Shown here piece by piece: positions 9,674-18,710 of a stretch of DNA of 64,000 nt (the first letter of the stretch is position 1; each line of letters begins with the position of its first letter). A program made the translations under genes and the position numbers. The stretch covers positions 186,001 through 250,000 of the forward strand of contig JACJWN010000004.1 of the NCBI GenBank assembly GCA_020637165.1, in the 5' to 3' direction. The stretch is from Mycolicibacterium sp. Its GTDB lineage: Bacteria > Actinomycetota > Actinomycetes > Mycobacteriales > Mycobacteriaceae. The notes below the pieces were generated by a model. It did no database searches, had not been told where the DNA came from, and saw nothing but the letters and a program-made list of their open reading frames with translations.

Positions 9674-12600
9674 GTGGTGGCCTACGTGCGCACCGTGAAG
9701 ACGGGCTCGGGAGCGACTGCGGTGCAGATCGTGTGGTCGTCTCGGCGGGGTTCGCGGTCGATCGAGCATGTGGGTTCGGCCCACGATGAGGCCGGAGTGG
9801 CGGCACTGAGGGTCGCGGCCGAGCAGCGGATGGCTGCCGGGCAGCAGGAGCTGGACCTCGGGGTGGCCGGCCGGGCGGGCTCGGCGCCGTTGCCGATCAC
9901 CTCCTCGCGGGCGGCGCATCTGTGGGACGCCTTGTGCCAGGCCTACCGGGTGTTGGGATTCGACGCGGTGGGCGATGAGGTGTTCCGGCAGTTGGTGTGT
10001 GCGCGGATCATCGAACCGACCAGCAAGATCGACTCGGCGCGGGTGCTCAGCGAGGCCGGGATCGCCGCGGCGTCGTATTCCACCATCAATCGGCGTTTGC
10101 CGCTGTACGCCAAAGGCACTTTCCGCCAACAACTCTCGACGAAGTGCGCGGCGCACGCCGAGCTGGGGCCGGCGACGCTGGTGCTCTACGACGTTACGAC
10201 GCTGTACTTCGAAACCGATGCCGGTGATGGTTTCCGGGAGCCGGGATTTTCCAAGGAACGCGTGCGCCGTGAGGCGCTTGTTGATCGGGTGGAGGTGAAA
10301 GACCTGCACGGTGATTCTGTCGCAGCAGGATTGCGAAGCTGAGGGCAGCCCGCCTCGGGAGATGCCAGGGTGGGTGGCAAGCGGCCCTGACGAAGCCGGG
10401 GCGTTCCAGTACTGCCAGATGGTGCGGGCCCGGCGAGCGAGATGAAGAGGTATACGCGAGGAACCGGCGTTAAACGCCCCTAAAGGGAGTACCAGCTCGA
10501 ACCTGGCGGATGGGGGCTGGGGCGATGCGTACCCATTGCTTGTGGCAGTGGGGAACTTTCCAGAGGTACACGTTCGACTGATGGAGAGGCCGTGGTGACG
10601 TGCTGCGGGTTGTAGCCACGGCGATATCGCAGGGGCAGAGTCGGGTGCCTACTTCATCGAGCGATCAACAAGTGAACACGGGAACCACTCCGTGACTGCC
10701 TTGCTGGCGCGCATCCTGCGCGGCGCGGGGCTGGGCGCATCGTCGGCCGATCGTCTCGGAGTGGGGCGGAGTCGCCGTAGTAGTCCGAGGTCGGGAAAGC
10801 CGGCCACATGGCAAAGGGCGACAGCGGAATTCGCGAAATGAGGACACTGTAATGCCGGAAGATGCACCACCGAATGGTGGCGCTCCGACCGAGGAAATGG
10901 CCCCAGCGGGGTCTTATCGGCGGGTACCAGAGATGCAGGCCAAGCTTCACCGATGGGCGGCGGCCGATCCCGGCCGCCGGTTTGATGATCTGTTCAACTT
11001 CGTGTGTGACCCGACCACCCTGGCGGTGGCCTGGAGTCGGGTCGCCAGCAATCGGGGCTCTCGCACCGCGGGCTCGGACGGGCTGACCGTAGCCCGGATC
11101 GAATCCGAGATCGGAGTTCCGGAATTTCTGGACGAGCTGCGCAGTCAGTTAAAAGATGCGCGGTTCCGGCCCCAACCGGTGCGGGAACGCAAGATCCCGA
11201 AACCGGGTGGGTCGGGCAAGGTGCGACGGTTGGGGATTCCCACCGTTGCCGACCGTGTCGTTCAGGCGGCGCTGAAACTGGTGCTGGAACCCATTTTCGA
11301 GACCGACTTCGAGCCGGTCTCTTATGGGTTCCGGCCTGCGCGGCGCGCACACGACGCGATCGCCGAGATTCATCTGTTCGGCACCGCGGGTTACCGCTGG
11401 GTGCTCGACGCTGATATCGAGGCGTGCTTTGACCGTATCGACCATTCCGCCCTACTGGAACGGGTGCGTCGGCGGATCAAGGACAAGCGCGTGTTGCGGC
11501 TGGTCAAGGCGTTCCTCAAAGCCGGGATCTTGACTGAACTCGGCGACTACCAGGACACCCATACCGGCACGCCGCAAGGCGGCATCTTGTCCCCGCTGTT
11601 GGCCAACATCGCGCTCTCGGTGCTCGATGAGCACCTGCATGCGCCGTGGAAACCACTCGGGCCGATGTCGACCAAGATGCGGCGCCAACGCCGGAGTTGG
11701 AAAGGTCTGCCCAACTGGCGCCTGGTCCGCTATGCGGATGATTTCGTGGTGCTCGTCTGGGGAGACCGCCCCCACCTCACGGCGCTACGCGAAGAAATCG
11801 CCCACGTGCTCGCTCCGATGGGTCTTCGGCTCTCTGCGGCCAAGACCCAGATCGTGCACATGAGTGATGGGTTCGACTTTCTGGGGTTCCACATCCACTG
11901 GCGCCGCAAGAAAGGCAGCAACAAGCACTACGTCTACACCTTCGTCGGCCAGCGTCCTTTGCGGTCGGTGAAAGCGAAGATTCGTGCCTTGACCCGCAGA
12001 ACATCACAGCTTCCCCTGGGGGCCACGCTGGTCCGGATCAACCAGATCCTGCGTGGCTGGACGACCTACTTTCGGCACGCGGTCGCTGCTCGCACTTTCG
12101 GCCACCTTCAGAAGTTCGTGTGGTGGCGGATCGTGCGCTGGCAACGCGAACTGCACCGCTGGAATTGGGCCGCCGTTCGACGCTGGCTCACCGACCCCAC
12201 CGGGCGGTGGCATCGCATCAGCGCCGACGGGACAACGTTGTTCAATCCCGCGGCAGTGCCTATCCGGCGCTACCGCTACCGCGGCAACGCCATCCCGACA
12301 CCATGGGCTGCGGCATAACCACACCCTCGGCAGATTCCGTGGAGAGCCGGATGCGGAGAGATTCGCACGTCCGGTTCGGTGGGCGGCCTGGGGAAACGGA
12401 CCCGGAGCAACCCGGGCACCGCGCCCCAGGCCGACCCAACCGCCTGGAACCACAGATCACCGTCGGGCTGCTCACCGACGCCTCGGGGTTTCCGTTGACG
12501 GTGCAGGCCTTCGCCGGCAACAAGGCTGAGACCGCCACGATGCTGCCGGTGATCACCGCGTTCAAGAAGGCCCACCAGCTGCGCGATATCACCGTGGTCG

Positions 12601-13364
12601 CCGATGCCGGAATGATCTCCGAGGCCAACCAGATCGCCATCGCCTCGGCCGGGTTGACCTACATCCTGGGGGCCCGCCTGCCCTTTCTGCCCGACATCGT
12701 CCGGGAGTGGCGCGACCAACATCCCGGCCAGGACATCCCCGAGGATCTGACGTTGACCCAGCCGTGGCCGGCCACCGATCGGGAGAAGACCCGCGGTATC
12801 CCCGAGCGGGTCATCCACTACCAGTACCGGGGCGATCGGGCCCGACGCTCGCTGCGCGGGATCGATGAGCAGATCGCCAAAGCCCAGAAGGCCGTGGACG
12901 GCAAAGCCCCGGTCAAACGCAACCGGTTCATCACCTTGACCGGTGAATCCAAGGCGATCGACCGCGATCTGGAGGCCAAGGCCCGCGCCCTGGCCGGTTG
13001 GAAGGGCTACACCACCAACCTGGTCGAACAAACACCGCAGTTCGTCATCGGCGCCTACCACCACCTGTGGCGCATCGAGAAAGCATTCCGGATGTCCAAA
13101 CACGACCTACAGGCCCGCCCGATCTACCACCACAAACGGGAATCGATCGACGCCCACCTCACGATCGTTTTCGCCGCCATGGCCATCACCCACTGGATCG
13201 AACAGCAAACCGGCTGGAGCATCAAGCAATTCGTCCGCACCGCACGCCGCTACCGCACCATCACCATCCAAGCCGGAGAACACACCCTCACCGCCGCCGA
13301 CCCCATCCCCGACGACCTCGCCCACGCCCTCAACGAAATCCACCGCCGCAACAGTGCGCACTAA
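9674..13364 (+). CDS. IS1634-family transposase, two exons around a group II intron
   Basis: Exon 1 (9674-10261, 196 codons) and exon 2 (12441-13364, 308 codons with the stop) are in the same frame once the intron 10262-12440 is removed, giving 503 residues, the usual family size. The junction then reads FSKERRLEPQITVGLL. Catalytic residues are distributed over both exons: Asp in LYDVTTLYFE in exon 1, and Asp in VVADAGMIS and Glu in HLWRIEKAFRMSK in exon 2. No frameshift is visible, so the enzyme should be functional if the intron splices. Without splicing, translation stops at 10342. Confidence 0.88.
10262..12440 (+). mobile_element. Group II intron 2 (2179 nt)
   Basis: The 5' end is GTGCG at 10262 and the 3' end ...CCAAC at 12440. 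Domain V is at 12344-12377 (GAGCCGG ... CCGGTTC, 34 nt) and domain VI at about 12383-12432. The boundaries follow from exact restoration of the transposase frame. The layout, length and end sequences match intron 1, but the maturase and the flanking exon bases differ, so this is a related, separately targeted intron. Confidence 0.9.
10852..12318 (+). CDS. ltrA: Group II intron reverse transcriptase/maturase 2
   Basis: A 488-residue protein inside intron 2, clearly homologous over its whole length to the maturase of intron 1. The reverse transcriptase blocks are present: KIPKPGGSGKVRRLGIPT, SYGFRPARRAHDAI, DADIEACFDRI, GTPQGGILSPLLANI and RYADDFVVLVW, then maturase domain X with LRGWTTYFRHAV. 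There is no HNH endonuclease. The N-terminal 30 residues and much of the C-terminus diverge from maturase 1, so the two introns are not recent copies of each other. The frame is intact. Confidence 0.92.
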   Translation: MPEDAPPNGGAPTEEMAPAGSYRRVPEMQAKLHRWAAADPGRRFDDLFNFVCDPTTLAVAWSRVASNRGSRTAGSDGLTVARIESEIGVPEFLDELRSQLKDARFRPQPVRERKIPKPGGSGKVRRLGIPTVADRVVQAALKLVLEPIFETDFEPVSYGFRPARRAHDAIAEIHLFGTAGYRWVLDADIEACFDRIDHSALLERVRRRIKDKRVLRLVKAFLKAGILTELGDYQDTHTGTPQGGILSPLLANIALSVLDEHLHAPWKPLGPMSTKMRRQRRSWKGLPNWRLVRYADDFVVLVWGDRPHLTALREEIAHVLAPMGLRLSAAKTQIVHMSDGFDFLGFHIHWRRKKGSNKHYVYTFVGQRPLRSVKAKIRALTRRTSQLPLGATLVRINQILRGWTTYFRHAVAARTFGHLQKFVWWRIVRWQRELHRWNWAAVRRWLTDPTGRWHRISADGTTLFNPAAVPIRRYRYRGNAIPTPWAAA

Positions 13365-13380
13365 TTTGAGCAAAGTCAGG

Positions 13381-13464
13381 TTTCAGTATGGGACCCAAGG
13401 TCCTCTTTCAACAGGGGATGATGTATCCGGGATCTGTCGTGGAGTTCAGCCACTTTCCGTAGGC
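13381..13464. repeat. Right copy of the 84-bp target-site duplication
   Basis: Identical to 5622-5705. Because this copy includes the stop codon and last 19 codons of the gene at 13408-14727, the insertion left that gene intact. Confidence 0.85.
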
Positions 13465-14727
13465 GTTGCCGCCGGCGGCGCGAACAGCAGTGCAGACTTC
13501 AGCCTCAGTGCTGCCCGCAGGAGTGAACACGGCGTAGATCGGGTTGCCGTCTTCGGTCGCGGCGCGCAATGAGGGGCACGTCCGGTCGGTACGGAGATAG
13601 GACGCGCCAGGGTGGGCATCGAGGAGAGCTTGGATGCCAGCGGGGTACGACCCCGGAGTGGTCACGTTCCCGAGGATTACGATGCCCTGACCATTGCACT
13701 GCGGAGTGCTTATGGGTTGCCTCAGACCAAGATCGCCTGTCGGGAGTTCCCGTGGGCCGGGGGGATGTTCTGCTAGGCCGCCCTGTGCGACAGATCTGGG
13801 ATCAGAGGCCCTCTGATAAGCCTCACGGAGTTCATCCACAGATTTAGCATGCTGACTGCCAACACTGATCACATTGTCGATCTTCTCGAGTTCTCTGGGG
13901 CAGAAACGTCCGACGTTCTCGTTCCCGGGTTCCGCCCCGGCAACCTCCGCGACCAATTCGTCGATGAAATTTTGCGTCGTACCGATGACGACGGGATCCG
14001 TTTCCAGGGTGCCGCCATCGCTCAGCGTGAAGGTCAGGCGGACCGCCATGATGACAGCCGCATTCGCCGCCTGGCCTTCGGGGCCGACTGTTACAACGAA
14101 CCGGCCGGTCTCGCCGGGATCGACCTTGAAGTCGATCCCGGTTGAAATCTGCTCCCTCACGCCTTCCTCGAAAAGCTGGCCACGCGGGATTTTGAGCGCG
14201 TATTCCGCAGCGACACCAACCCCACCCGCTCCCTGCCGAAGGCAGCTCAGTATGTGCTCGCTCTCGACGACCGTTGCAGATACCTGATTGATCGACGCGA
14301 CGGACCCACCGTCATTCTTAAAAGTGACGTCGATCGGCGCTACAGCGACATCACCCATGGGCCGGTTGCCCTCCGGCTGGCCGTTCGCGCTCAGTTCGAT
14401 TGCCGCCACATCTACGGGTTCGTCGAGGGTGACCGCCGCGATGCTCAGCCGGCCCTCGGATGAACTGTTCGCCTGCAAGTAGGCAAACCCCGATACTCCA
14501 ATCGCGAGGACACCCACCACGGTGCCGACAGTGGCCCAAACCGGGTTCTTGATGGCGGCGAGGACCTTCGAGCCGCTCGCAGGTCCAGCAGCGCCGTGGG
14601 GATGATTTACATCGTCGGCGCCTTGGGCAGAAGCGCGATCATTCGGTTGCCGATTAAACGCGTCATCATCCACTCCCATTGACGCAGAATACGGAAAGAC
14701 CGACGTCGGCTTGGACCTCATCGGCAA
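13408..14727 (-). CDS. Membrane-anchored protein of unknown function, paralogue 1 of 3
   Basis: Up to 439 residues; a start at 14679 (MGVDDDAFNRQ) is also possible, and neither has a clear ribosome site. A short polar N-terminus and the motif KVLAAIKNPVWATVG lead into one membrane helix (about residues 58-80). A long, probably extracytoplasmic beta-rich domain follows, with a PIDVTFKNDGG motif and a Cys in LSCLRQG. A last module of about 80 residues carries further Cys and ends KWLNSTTDPGYIIPC; I recall similar tails on other mycobacterial membrane proteins but cannot name the family. The two related genes at 17755 and 18711 share the helix and the beta domain but lack this tail. Function unknown. 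Confidence 0.75.
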   Translation of the reverse strand: MPMRSKPTSVFPYSASMGVDDDAFNRQPNDRASAQGADDVNHPHGAAGPASGSKVLAAIKNPVWATVGTVVGVLAIGVSGFAYLQANSSSEGRLSIAAVTLDEPVDVAAIELSANGQPEGNRPMGDVAVAPIDVTFKNDGGSVASINQVSATVVESEHILSCLRQGAGGVGVAAEYALKIPRGQLFEEGVREQISTGIDFKVDPGETGRFVVTVGPEGQAANAAVIMAVRLTFTLSDGGTLETDPVVIGTTQNFIDELVAEVAGAEPGNENVGRFCPRELEKIDNVISVGSQHAKSVDELREAYQRASDPRSVAQGGLAEHPPGPRELPTGDLGLRQPISTPQCNGQGIVILGNVTTPGSYPAGIQALLDAHPGASYLRTDRTCPSLRAATEDGNPIYAVFTPAGSTEAEVCTAVRAAGGNAYGKWLNSTTDPGYIIPC

Positions 14728-15047
14728 ACCGTTCCTGACATCGGCCAGTAACTGAGGTTCCCCCGAGACCGTAGAGGCATCAGCTATAAGGAGTGGCGAT
14801 GTCAGAGAAACGGATGAAGTACGACCAGGAGTTCCGTGATGGGGCTGTGCGGATCGTGCGGGAGACGGGTAAGCCGATCGCGGCGGTAGCGCGTGATCTG
14901 GGGGTCAATGCCGGCACCTTGGGTAACTGGGTCGCTGTGGACCAGGACAAACGTGAGGGCCGTGGGGAGTTGTCGACATCGGACTTCGCCGAGCTCAAGC
15001 GGTTGCGGGCGGAGAACGCTGAGCTGCGGATGGAGCGTGATGTCCTC

Positions 15048-15268
15048 ATTGGACGAGTATCGAGGTGCAGGCCATGGTGGTCTGTTCGCCGGAAACGGCG
15101 AGGGACGGCCTCGATGTCTCGCCACCGGATGGCCTGTTTGAGCTGGTCGCCCTCGTCGTTGCCGGGATGTGCGATCGGCACAAGAGAGCTGCCCCGGCGA
15201 GGGCCGAACAATGAGGAACCGACAAACATCCTGGCCCGATCGGCGAGGTTCGATCCGGAGGTTAAGGG
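15048..15268 (+). ncRNA. Predicted bridge RNA region of the IS110 element
   Basis: IS110-group elements encode a structured bridge RNA in the non-coding left end; its two loops pair with target and donor DNA. This 221-base gap has no protein gene and contains several possible stems, for example GTTCGCCGGAAACGGCGA near 15088. The location and length fit; the loops themselves were not resolved by eye. Confidence 0.5.
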
Positions 15269-16471
15269 ATGTTCTGTGGATGGGATTGGGGTTCAACACG
15301 ACACGGTGTCTGCCTCATCGATAACAACGGCGTGGTGATCAAAACCTGGATGGTCGAGCACACTGAGCGAGCGCTCAAGATGTTGTTCGCCGAACTCGCA
15401 CAGCTGGGCGATCCGATCCTGATTCCGGTCGCGATCGAACGTGGAGAGGGACTGATCGTGGGACACATCGCCAGTGCCGGTCATCCGGTGCTGGTGATCG
15501 AGCCTGCAGCCTTCAACGCAGCCCGACCACGATGGGGCTCAGCCGGCGCGAAATCCGATGCCGCTGATGCATTCATGCTCGCCGATTACGCCCGTACCGA
15601 TGGTCATCGTCTGCGGCGGGTTGAACCCCTCGCGCAGACCACGCGGGAACTCGCGGCCCTTGTTCGCGCGCGGACAGCTCTGGTCGAGGCGCGAACGGCG
15701 GCGTCGAACCAGTTGTGGGCCATCCTGGCTGAGCACTGGCCAGGCGCGGCCGCACTGTTCCAAAAGCTGACATCGAAAGTCGCGCTGGCGTTCTTGACCG
15801 ACTATCCGACCCCACAGTCAGCAGCGCTGCTCGGCGAAGGGCGGATGCGTCAATTTTGCCGTCGGCACAGCTATCGGGGCGGCAGGTCTCCAGCAGAACT
15901 CATCGACCGACTGCGAGCGGCGCCCGCCAGCGCGAACCCGATCGCGCCGAAGGTGCTCGAAGCCATCATCCGCGGGTCTATCGCCCAGATCAGCCTGCTC
16001 AAGACCCAGATCGCCCACCTTGAGCGCCAGACCGCCGATGCCCTGGCCGCTCACCCCAAGACCGAATTGCTGAAAACTCTCCCACGCGTTGCCAACGTCA
16101 GCCTCGCGGCGCTGATCGCGGAGATCGGCCCCCTGCTGGAGCGATGCGACAACCCCGAACAAGTCGCCGCCATGTGCGGTGCCGCGCCGGTCACCAGGGC
16201 CTCAGGCAGATCGCGCACGGTCGGCTTCCGCTACACCGCGAACAAGCAGGCACGCGTGGCGATTACCAGCTTCGCCGACAACTCTCGCCACTCCTCAGCC
16301 TGGGCCGGCGACTGCTACCGCCGAGCCCGAGCGCGCGGCGCTCGACATCCCCACGCCGTGCGCATCCTCGCACGCGGCTGGGTCCGAGTGATCTGGGCCT
16401 GCTGGACAACCGACACCGCCTACGACCCTTCCCGGCACATCGGGGAACAGAAGCTTGCCATGGCGACTTGA
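15269..16471 (+). CDS. IS110-family DEDD recombinase
   Basis: 400 residues, full length for the family and intact. The N-terminal RuvC-like domain shows the first acidic residue in CGWDWGSTRHGVCLID, a Glu in IERGEGL and the acidic pair in KSDAADAFMLADYAR. The C-terminal Tnp20 domain has LPRVANVSLAALIAEIG and CGAAPVTRASGRSR, which should contain the serine nucleophile. The start is supported by GGAGGTTAAGGG just upstream. The enzyme joins target and donor DNA under guidance of the bridge RNA. It should be active, unlike its IS3 host element. Confidence 0.93.
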   Translation: MFCGWDWGSTRHGVCLIDNNGVVIKTWMVEHTERALKMLFAELAQLGDPILIPVAIERGEGLIVGHIASAGHPVLVIEPAAFNAARPRWGSAGAKSDAADAFMLADYARTDGHRLRRVEPLAQTTRELAALVRARTALVEARTAASNQLWAILAEHWPGAAALFQKLTSKVALAFLTDYPTPQSAALLGEGRMRQFCRRHSYRGGRSPAELIDRLRAAPASANPIAPKVLEAIIRGSIAQISLLKTQIAHLERQTADALAAHPKTELLKTLPRVANVSLAALIAEIGPLLERCDNPEQVAAMCGAAPVTRASGRSRTVGFRYTANKQARVAITSFADNSRHSSAWAGDCYRRARARGARHPHAVRILARGWVRVIWACWTTDTAYDPSRHIGEQKLAMAT

Positions 16472-16521
16472 CCAAGAGAGCTCAAGCGATCAGTGGTCCT
16501 GTGGGTGAAGGAGGCGACGAA

Positions 16522-17455
16522 GTGAGCGTGGCACGCTTCATCGCCGACCAGAGGACCAGTCATCGGGTGCCGCACGCGGTGAGCTGCCGGTTGCTGGGAG
16601 TCAGCGAATCGTGGTTCTACAAGTGGATCGAGCGCGCCGCTGACCCGCCGGGGGTGCATACCGAGACCGATCGGCGCCGTGCCGAGTTGGATGAGGCGGT
16701 GGCCACGGCGTTCGCGGCCGCCCGTGGTCTGCACGGCTCGCCGAGGCTGGTCGAGGATCTGCGTGAGCAGGGGTGGACGGTCTCGGAGAAGTCGGTGGCC
16801 GCCTCGATGCGCCGCCAGCACCTGGTGGCCCGCCAGATCAAGCGCCGCAACGGCTTGACCAGGCAGGACAAGACTGCGCCGAAGTTCGCTGACCTGGTCA
16901 ACCGGGACTTCGGCGCGGGTGCGCCGAACCTCAAGTGGGTCGGGGATATGACCGAGATTCCCACCGAGTGCGGCAAGCTGTATTTGGCGACGGTGATTGA
17001 CCTGTTCAGCCGGCGGCTGCTGGGGGCGGCGACGGGCCTGCACCCGGATGCGGAGTTGGCGTGCGCGGCGATCACGATGGCCGTGGCCGCCCCGGGGTGG
17101 GCGTGCGGCGATCTGGCGTGAGGACGTTGCTGAGCGGGTCATTTTTCACACCGACCGCGGCAGCACCTACACCGCGAATGCGTTCACGGTGTTGTGCCGC
17201 GAGTTGGGGATTCGCCAGTCGATGGGCCGGGTGGGGTCGTGTTTCGACAACGCCGCCGCTGAGGCGTTCTTCTCGTCGTTGGAGTGGGAAGTTTTGTCCC
17301 GCAACGTCTTCCGTGATACTATCCATGCGCAGGCCGTGGTCATCGAATGGTGCTACGACTTCTACAATCACCAACGGCGGCACACTGCAGCAGATGGGCT
17401 ATCGCCCGTCAACTACGAGATCAGGGAATCAAACCCGAAGCCGCAAGCGGCTTGA
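16522..17455 (+). pseudogene. IS3-family transposase OrfB, frameshifted
   Basis: OrfB begins at the GTG overlapping the OrfA stop. It has an HTH_21-like start (SHRVPHAVSCRLLGVSESWFYKW), then the integrase core with the first Asp in WVGDMTEIPT. An extra C in the run at 17090-17094 shifts the frame and creates a stop at 17121. The other frame continues with the second Asp in IFHTDRGSTYTA and the Glu in FDNAAAEAFFSSLEWE. All catalytic residues exist, but not in one frame. The lesion resembles the single-base indels in core genes elsewhere in the window, so it may be a sequencing error. Confidence 0.85.
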
Positions 17456-17754
17456 GGAACCCTCCACGATCTCGGGGGAAGCACAAACTCGGCTTGGGCG
17501 ACAGCGGGGCGAGTCGCAGTGGCATTACAGTGCAGCAATGGCCGCGCATCTGAGCCTGCCTCTTTGGGGAATTACAACAGGGGGAGGCAGCGCTTTGTTG
17601 ATGATGCGCTGTTGCGTGCGTGTTGCACGATGCCGCGTCTATGCACGTCGAGCTGCGAGTCCGGGTGCGCCCACCACGGCGTCAACGCCACTCGCTAAAG
17701 GGTGTTTGATCGCACCGACGGTTGTTGCCTGAATCTCGTCTGCGCGGCGTCTAC

Positions 17755-18606
17755 TCACGGGGTCACAAGGTGCTGGAAGGTGTCGCGAAGTCTGACCACG
17801 TCGGGCGATTGCATCTTGGTCGCGTTGAAAACGTTGTTGAGCTCGTCGGCCGTCTCGCGGACGCAGCGCGGATCCGTGTTCTTGTAGTCAAGAAAGGAGG
17901 CGGCATGTATTTGGCTTTCCACCAAGTCTGGTTGGCTCAGCGCGAACGGCTCCAACGTGATCGGTTCGCCCTGCTCGGGGATGAGCCGCAGTTGCACCGC
18001 GAAGACGACCGGCTTTCCGTTGCCGCTCTCTTCAGGCCCCACGGTAATGACCATGCGATCCACCGAACCGGCTTTCACGGTGTAGTCAACTGGCGAGGAC
18101 ACCGTGTCGGCAGACAGCTTCATTTGCCAGGGGTTGTATTGAATCTTCACCCCGTAGAACGCTGACACCACCGACCCGCCTCCTTGCCTACTGCAGTCGA
18201 TGGTCTTCGCATCGAGAACCTTCGTCTCGATCCGCACGATGTGGGCGGGGGCGCCCCCGTTGTTCTTCAGCGTGATGTCGATCGGGGTAGCTGGCTCGGT
18301 GGTCTGATCCCACTCAGCGGCGTCGATATAACTCGGCCCCGATCTCGCCTCTATGGGGGCGGGGCTCCCGAAGCTGACGTTGGCCACCTCGATCTCCGCC
18401 GGCCCCGGCCCATGGCTGACTTGCAGATAGGTGACGACCAACGCTGCGACCCCCGCGACAGTGCCCACCGTCGCCCAAATCGGGTTCTTGATGGCGCCGA
18501 GAACCTTCGACCGAGAGCCGTCGGCAGCGGAATCGTCTGTCGGTGACGGATGCTGCATGTCGAAACTGTAGCGGCGTGGCAGCCCCCCTTTGCGGATCAG
18601 CACCAC
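17755..18606 (-). CDS. Membrane-anchored protein of unknown function, paralogue 2 of 3
   Basis: 283 residues, or 267 from the internal ATG at 18558 (MQHPSPTDDS). A polar N-terminus precedes the motif KVLGAIKNPIWATVG and one membrane helix; the positive residues before the helix suggest the rest lies outside. The external beta-rich domain has PIDITLKNNGGAPAHIVRI and a Cys in KTIDCSRQGG, in the same positions as in the gene at 13408, and DNA identity is visible around the helix. It lacks the extra C-terminal module of paralogue 1. It is divergent from paralogue 3, with 104 bases between them. Function unknown. Confidence 0.75.
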   Translation of the reverse strand: MVLIRKGGLPRRYSFDMQHPSPTDDSAADGSRSKVLGAIKNPIWATVGTVAGVAALVVTYLQVSHGPGPAEIEVANVSFGSPAPIEARSGPSYIDAAEWDQTTEPATPIDITLKNNGGAPAHIVRIETKVLDAKTIDCSRQGGGSVVSAFYGVKIQYNPWQMKLSADTVSSPVDYTVKAGSVDRMVITVGPEESGNGKPVVFAVQLRLIPEQGEPITLEPFALSQPDLVESQIHAASFLDYKNTDPRCVRETADELNNVFNATKMQSPDVVRLRDTFQHLVTP

Positions 18607-18710
18607 ATTGATGATGAGGTGCGAGCTCGACCATCACTGCGGATGGCGCGATTCACCGGCGTGATCTGCCTAGAATCCGTTCGCCACGCCTGTCGACACC
18701 GGAGGAGCCG

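Larger units (their letters stand above)
5706..13380 (+). mobile_element. IS1634-family insertion sequence carrying nested elements
   Basis: The ends are inverted: the left end begins CCTGACTTTT and the right end is the reverse complement of CCTGACTTTG. The element is flanked by an 84-bp direct repeat. Its transposase is encoded by two exons (9674-10261 and 12441-13364) around a group II intron. An IS1380-family element occupies most of the leader between the left end and the transposase start. Without the nested DNA the element would be about 1.6 kb, a normal size for the family. Confidence 0.8.
15048..16480 (+). mobile_element. IS110-family insertion sequence in IS3 OrfA
   Basis: It splits the OrfA codons ...GTCCTC / AAGCGATCA. 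The trinucleotide CTC occurs on both sides of the inserted DNA (15045-15047 and 16481-16483), as expected for an IS110-type recombination at a CT core. There are no inverted ends, also typical. A non-coding left end of about 220 bp precedes the recombinase, and only about 10 bp follow it, which is the arrangement of the IS110 group rather than the IS1111 group. Confidence 0.8.
14799..16525 (+). pseudogene. IS3-family transposase OrfA, split by the IS110 element
   Basis: The 5' part (14799-15047) encodes an HTH_Tnp_1-type protein starting MSEKRMKYDQEFRDGAVRIV and a leucine-zipper-like segment FAELKRLRAENAELRMERDVL. The last codons (KRSVVLWVKEATK, stop at 16523-16525) resume after the IS110 element. 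GGAG lies just before the ATG at 14799. OrfA normally binds the element's ends and regulates OrfAB frameshifting. Here translation would run into the inserted element. Confidence 0.85.
14758..17480 (+). mobile_element. IS3-family insertion sequence interrupted by an IS110-family element
   Basis: The inverted ends are TTCCCCCGAGACCGTAGAGG at the left (about 14758) and its near reverse complement ending in CTCGGGGGAA at 17480. It encodes OrfA, interrupted at codon 83 by the IS110 element, and OrfB, which is frameshifted. No flanking target duplication is clear. The element is thus doubly broken and probably cannot move by itself. Confidence 0.8.
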
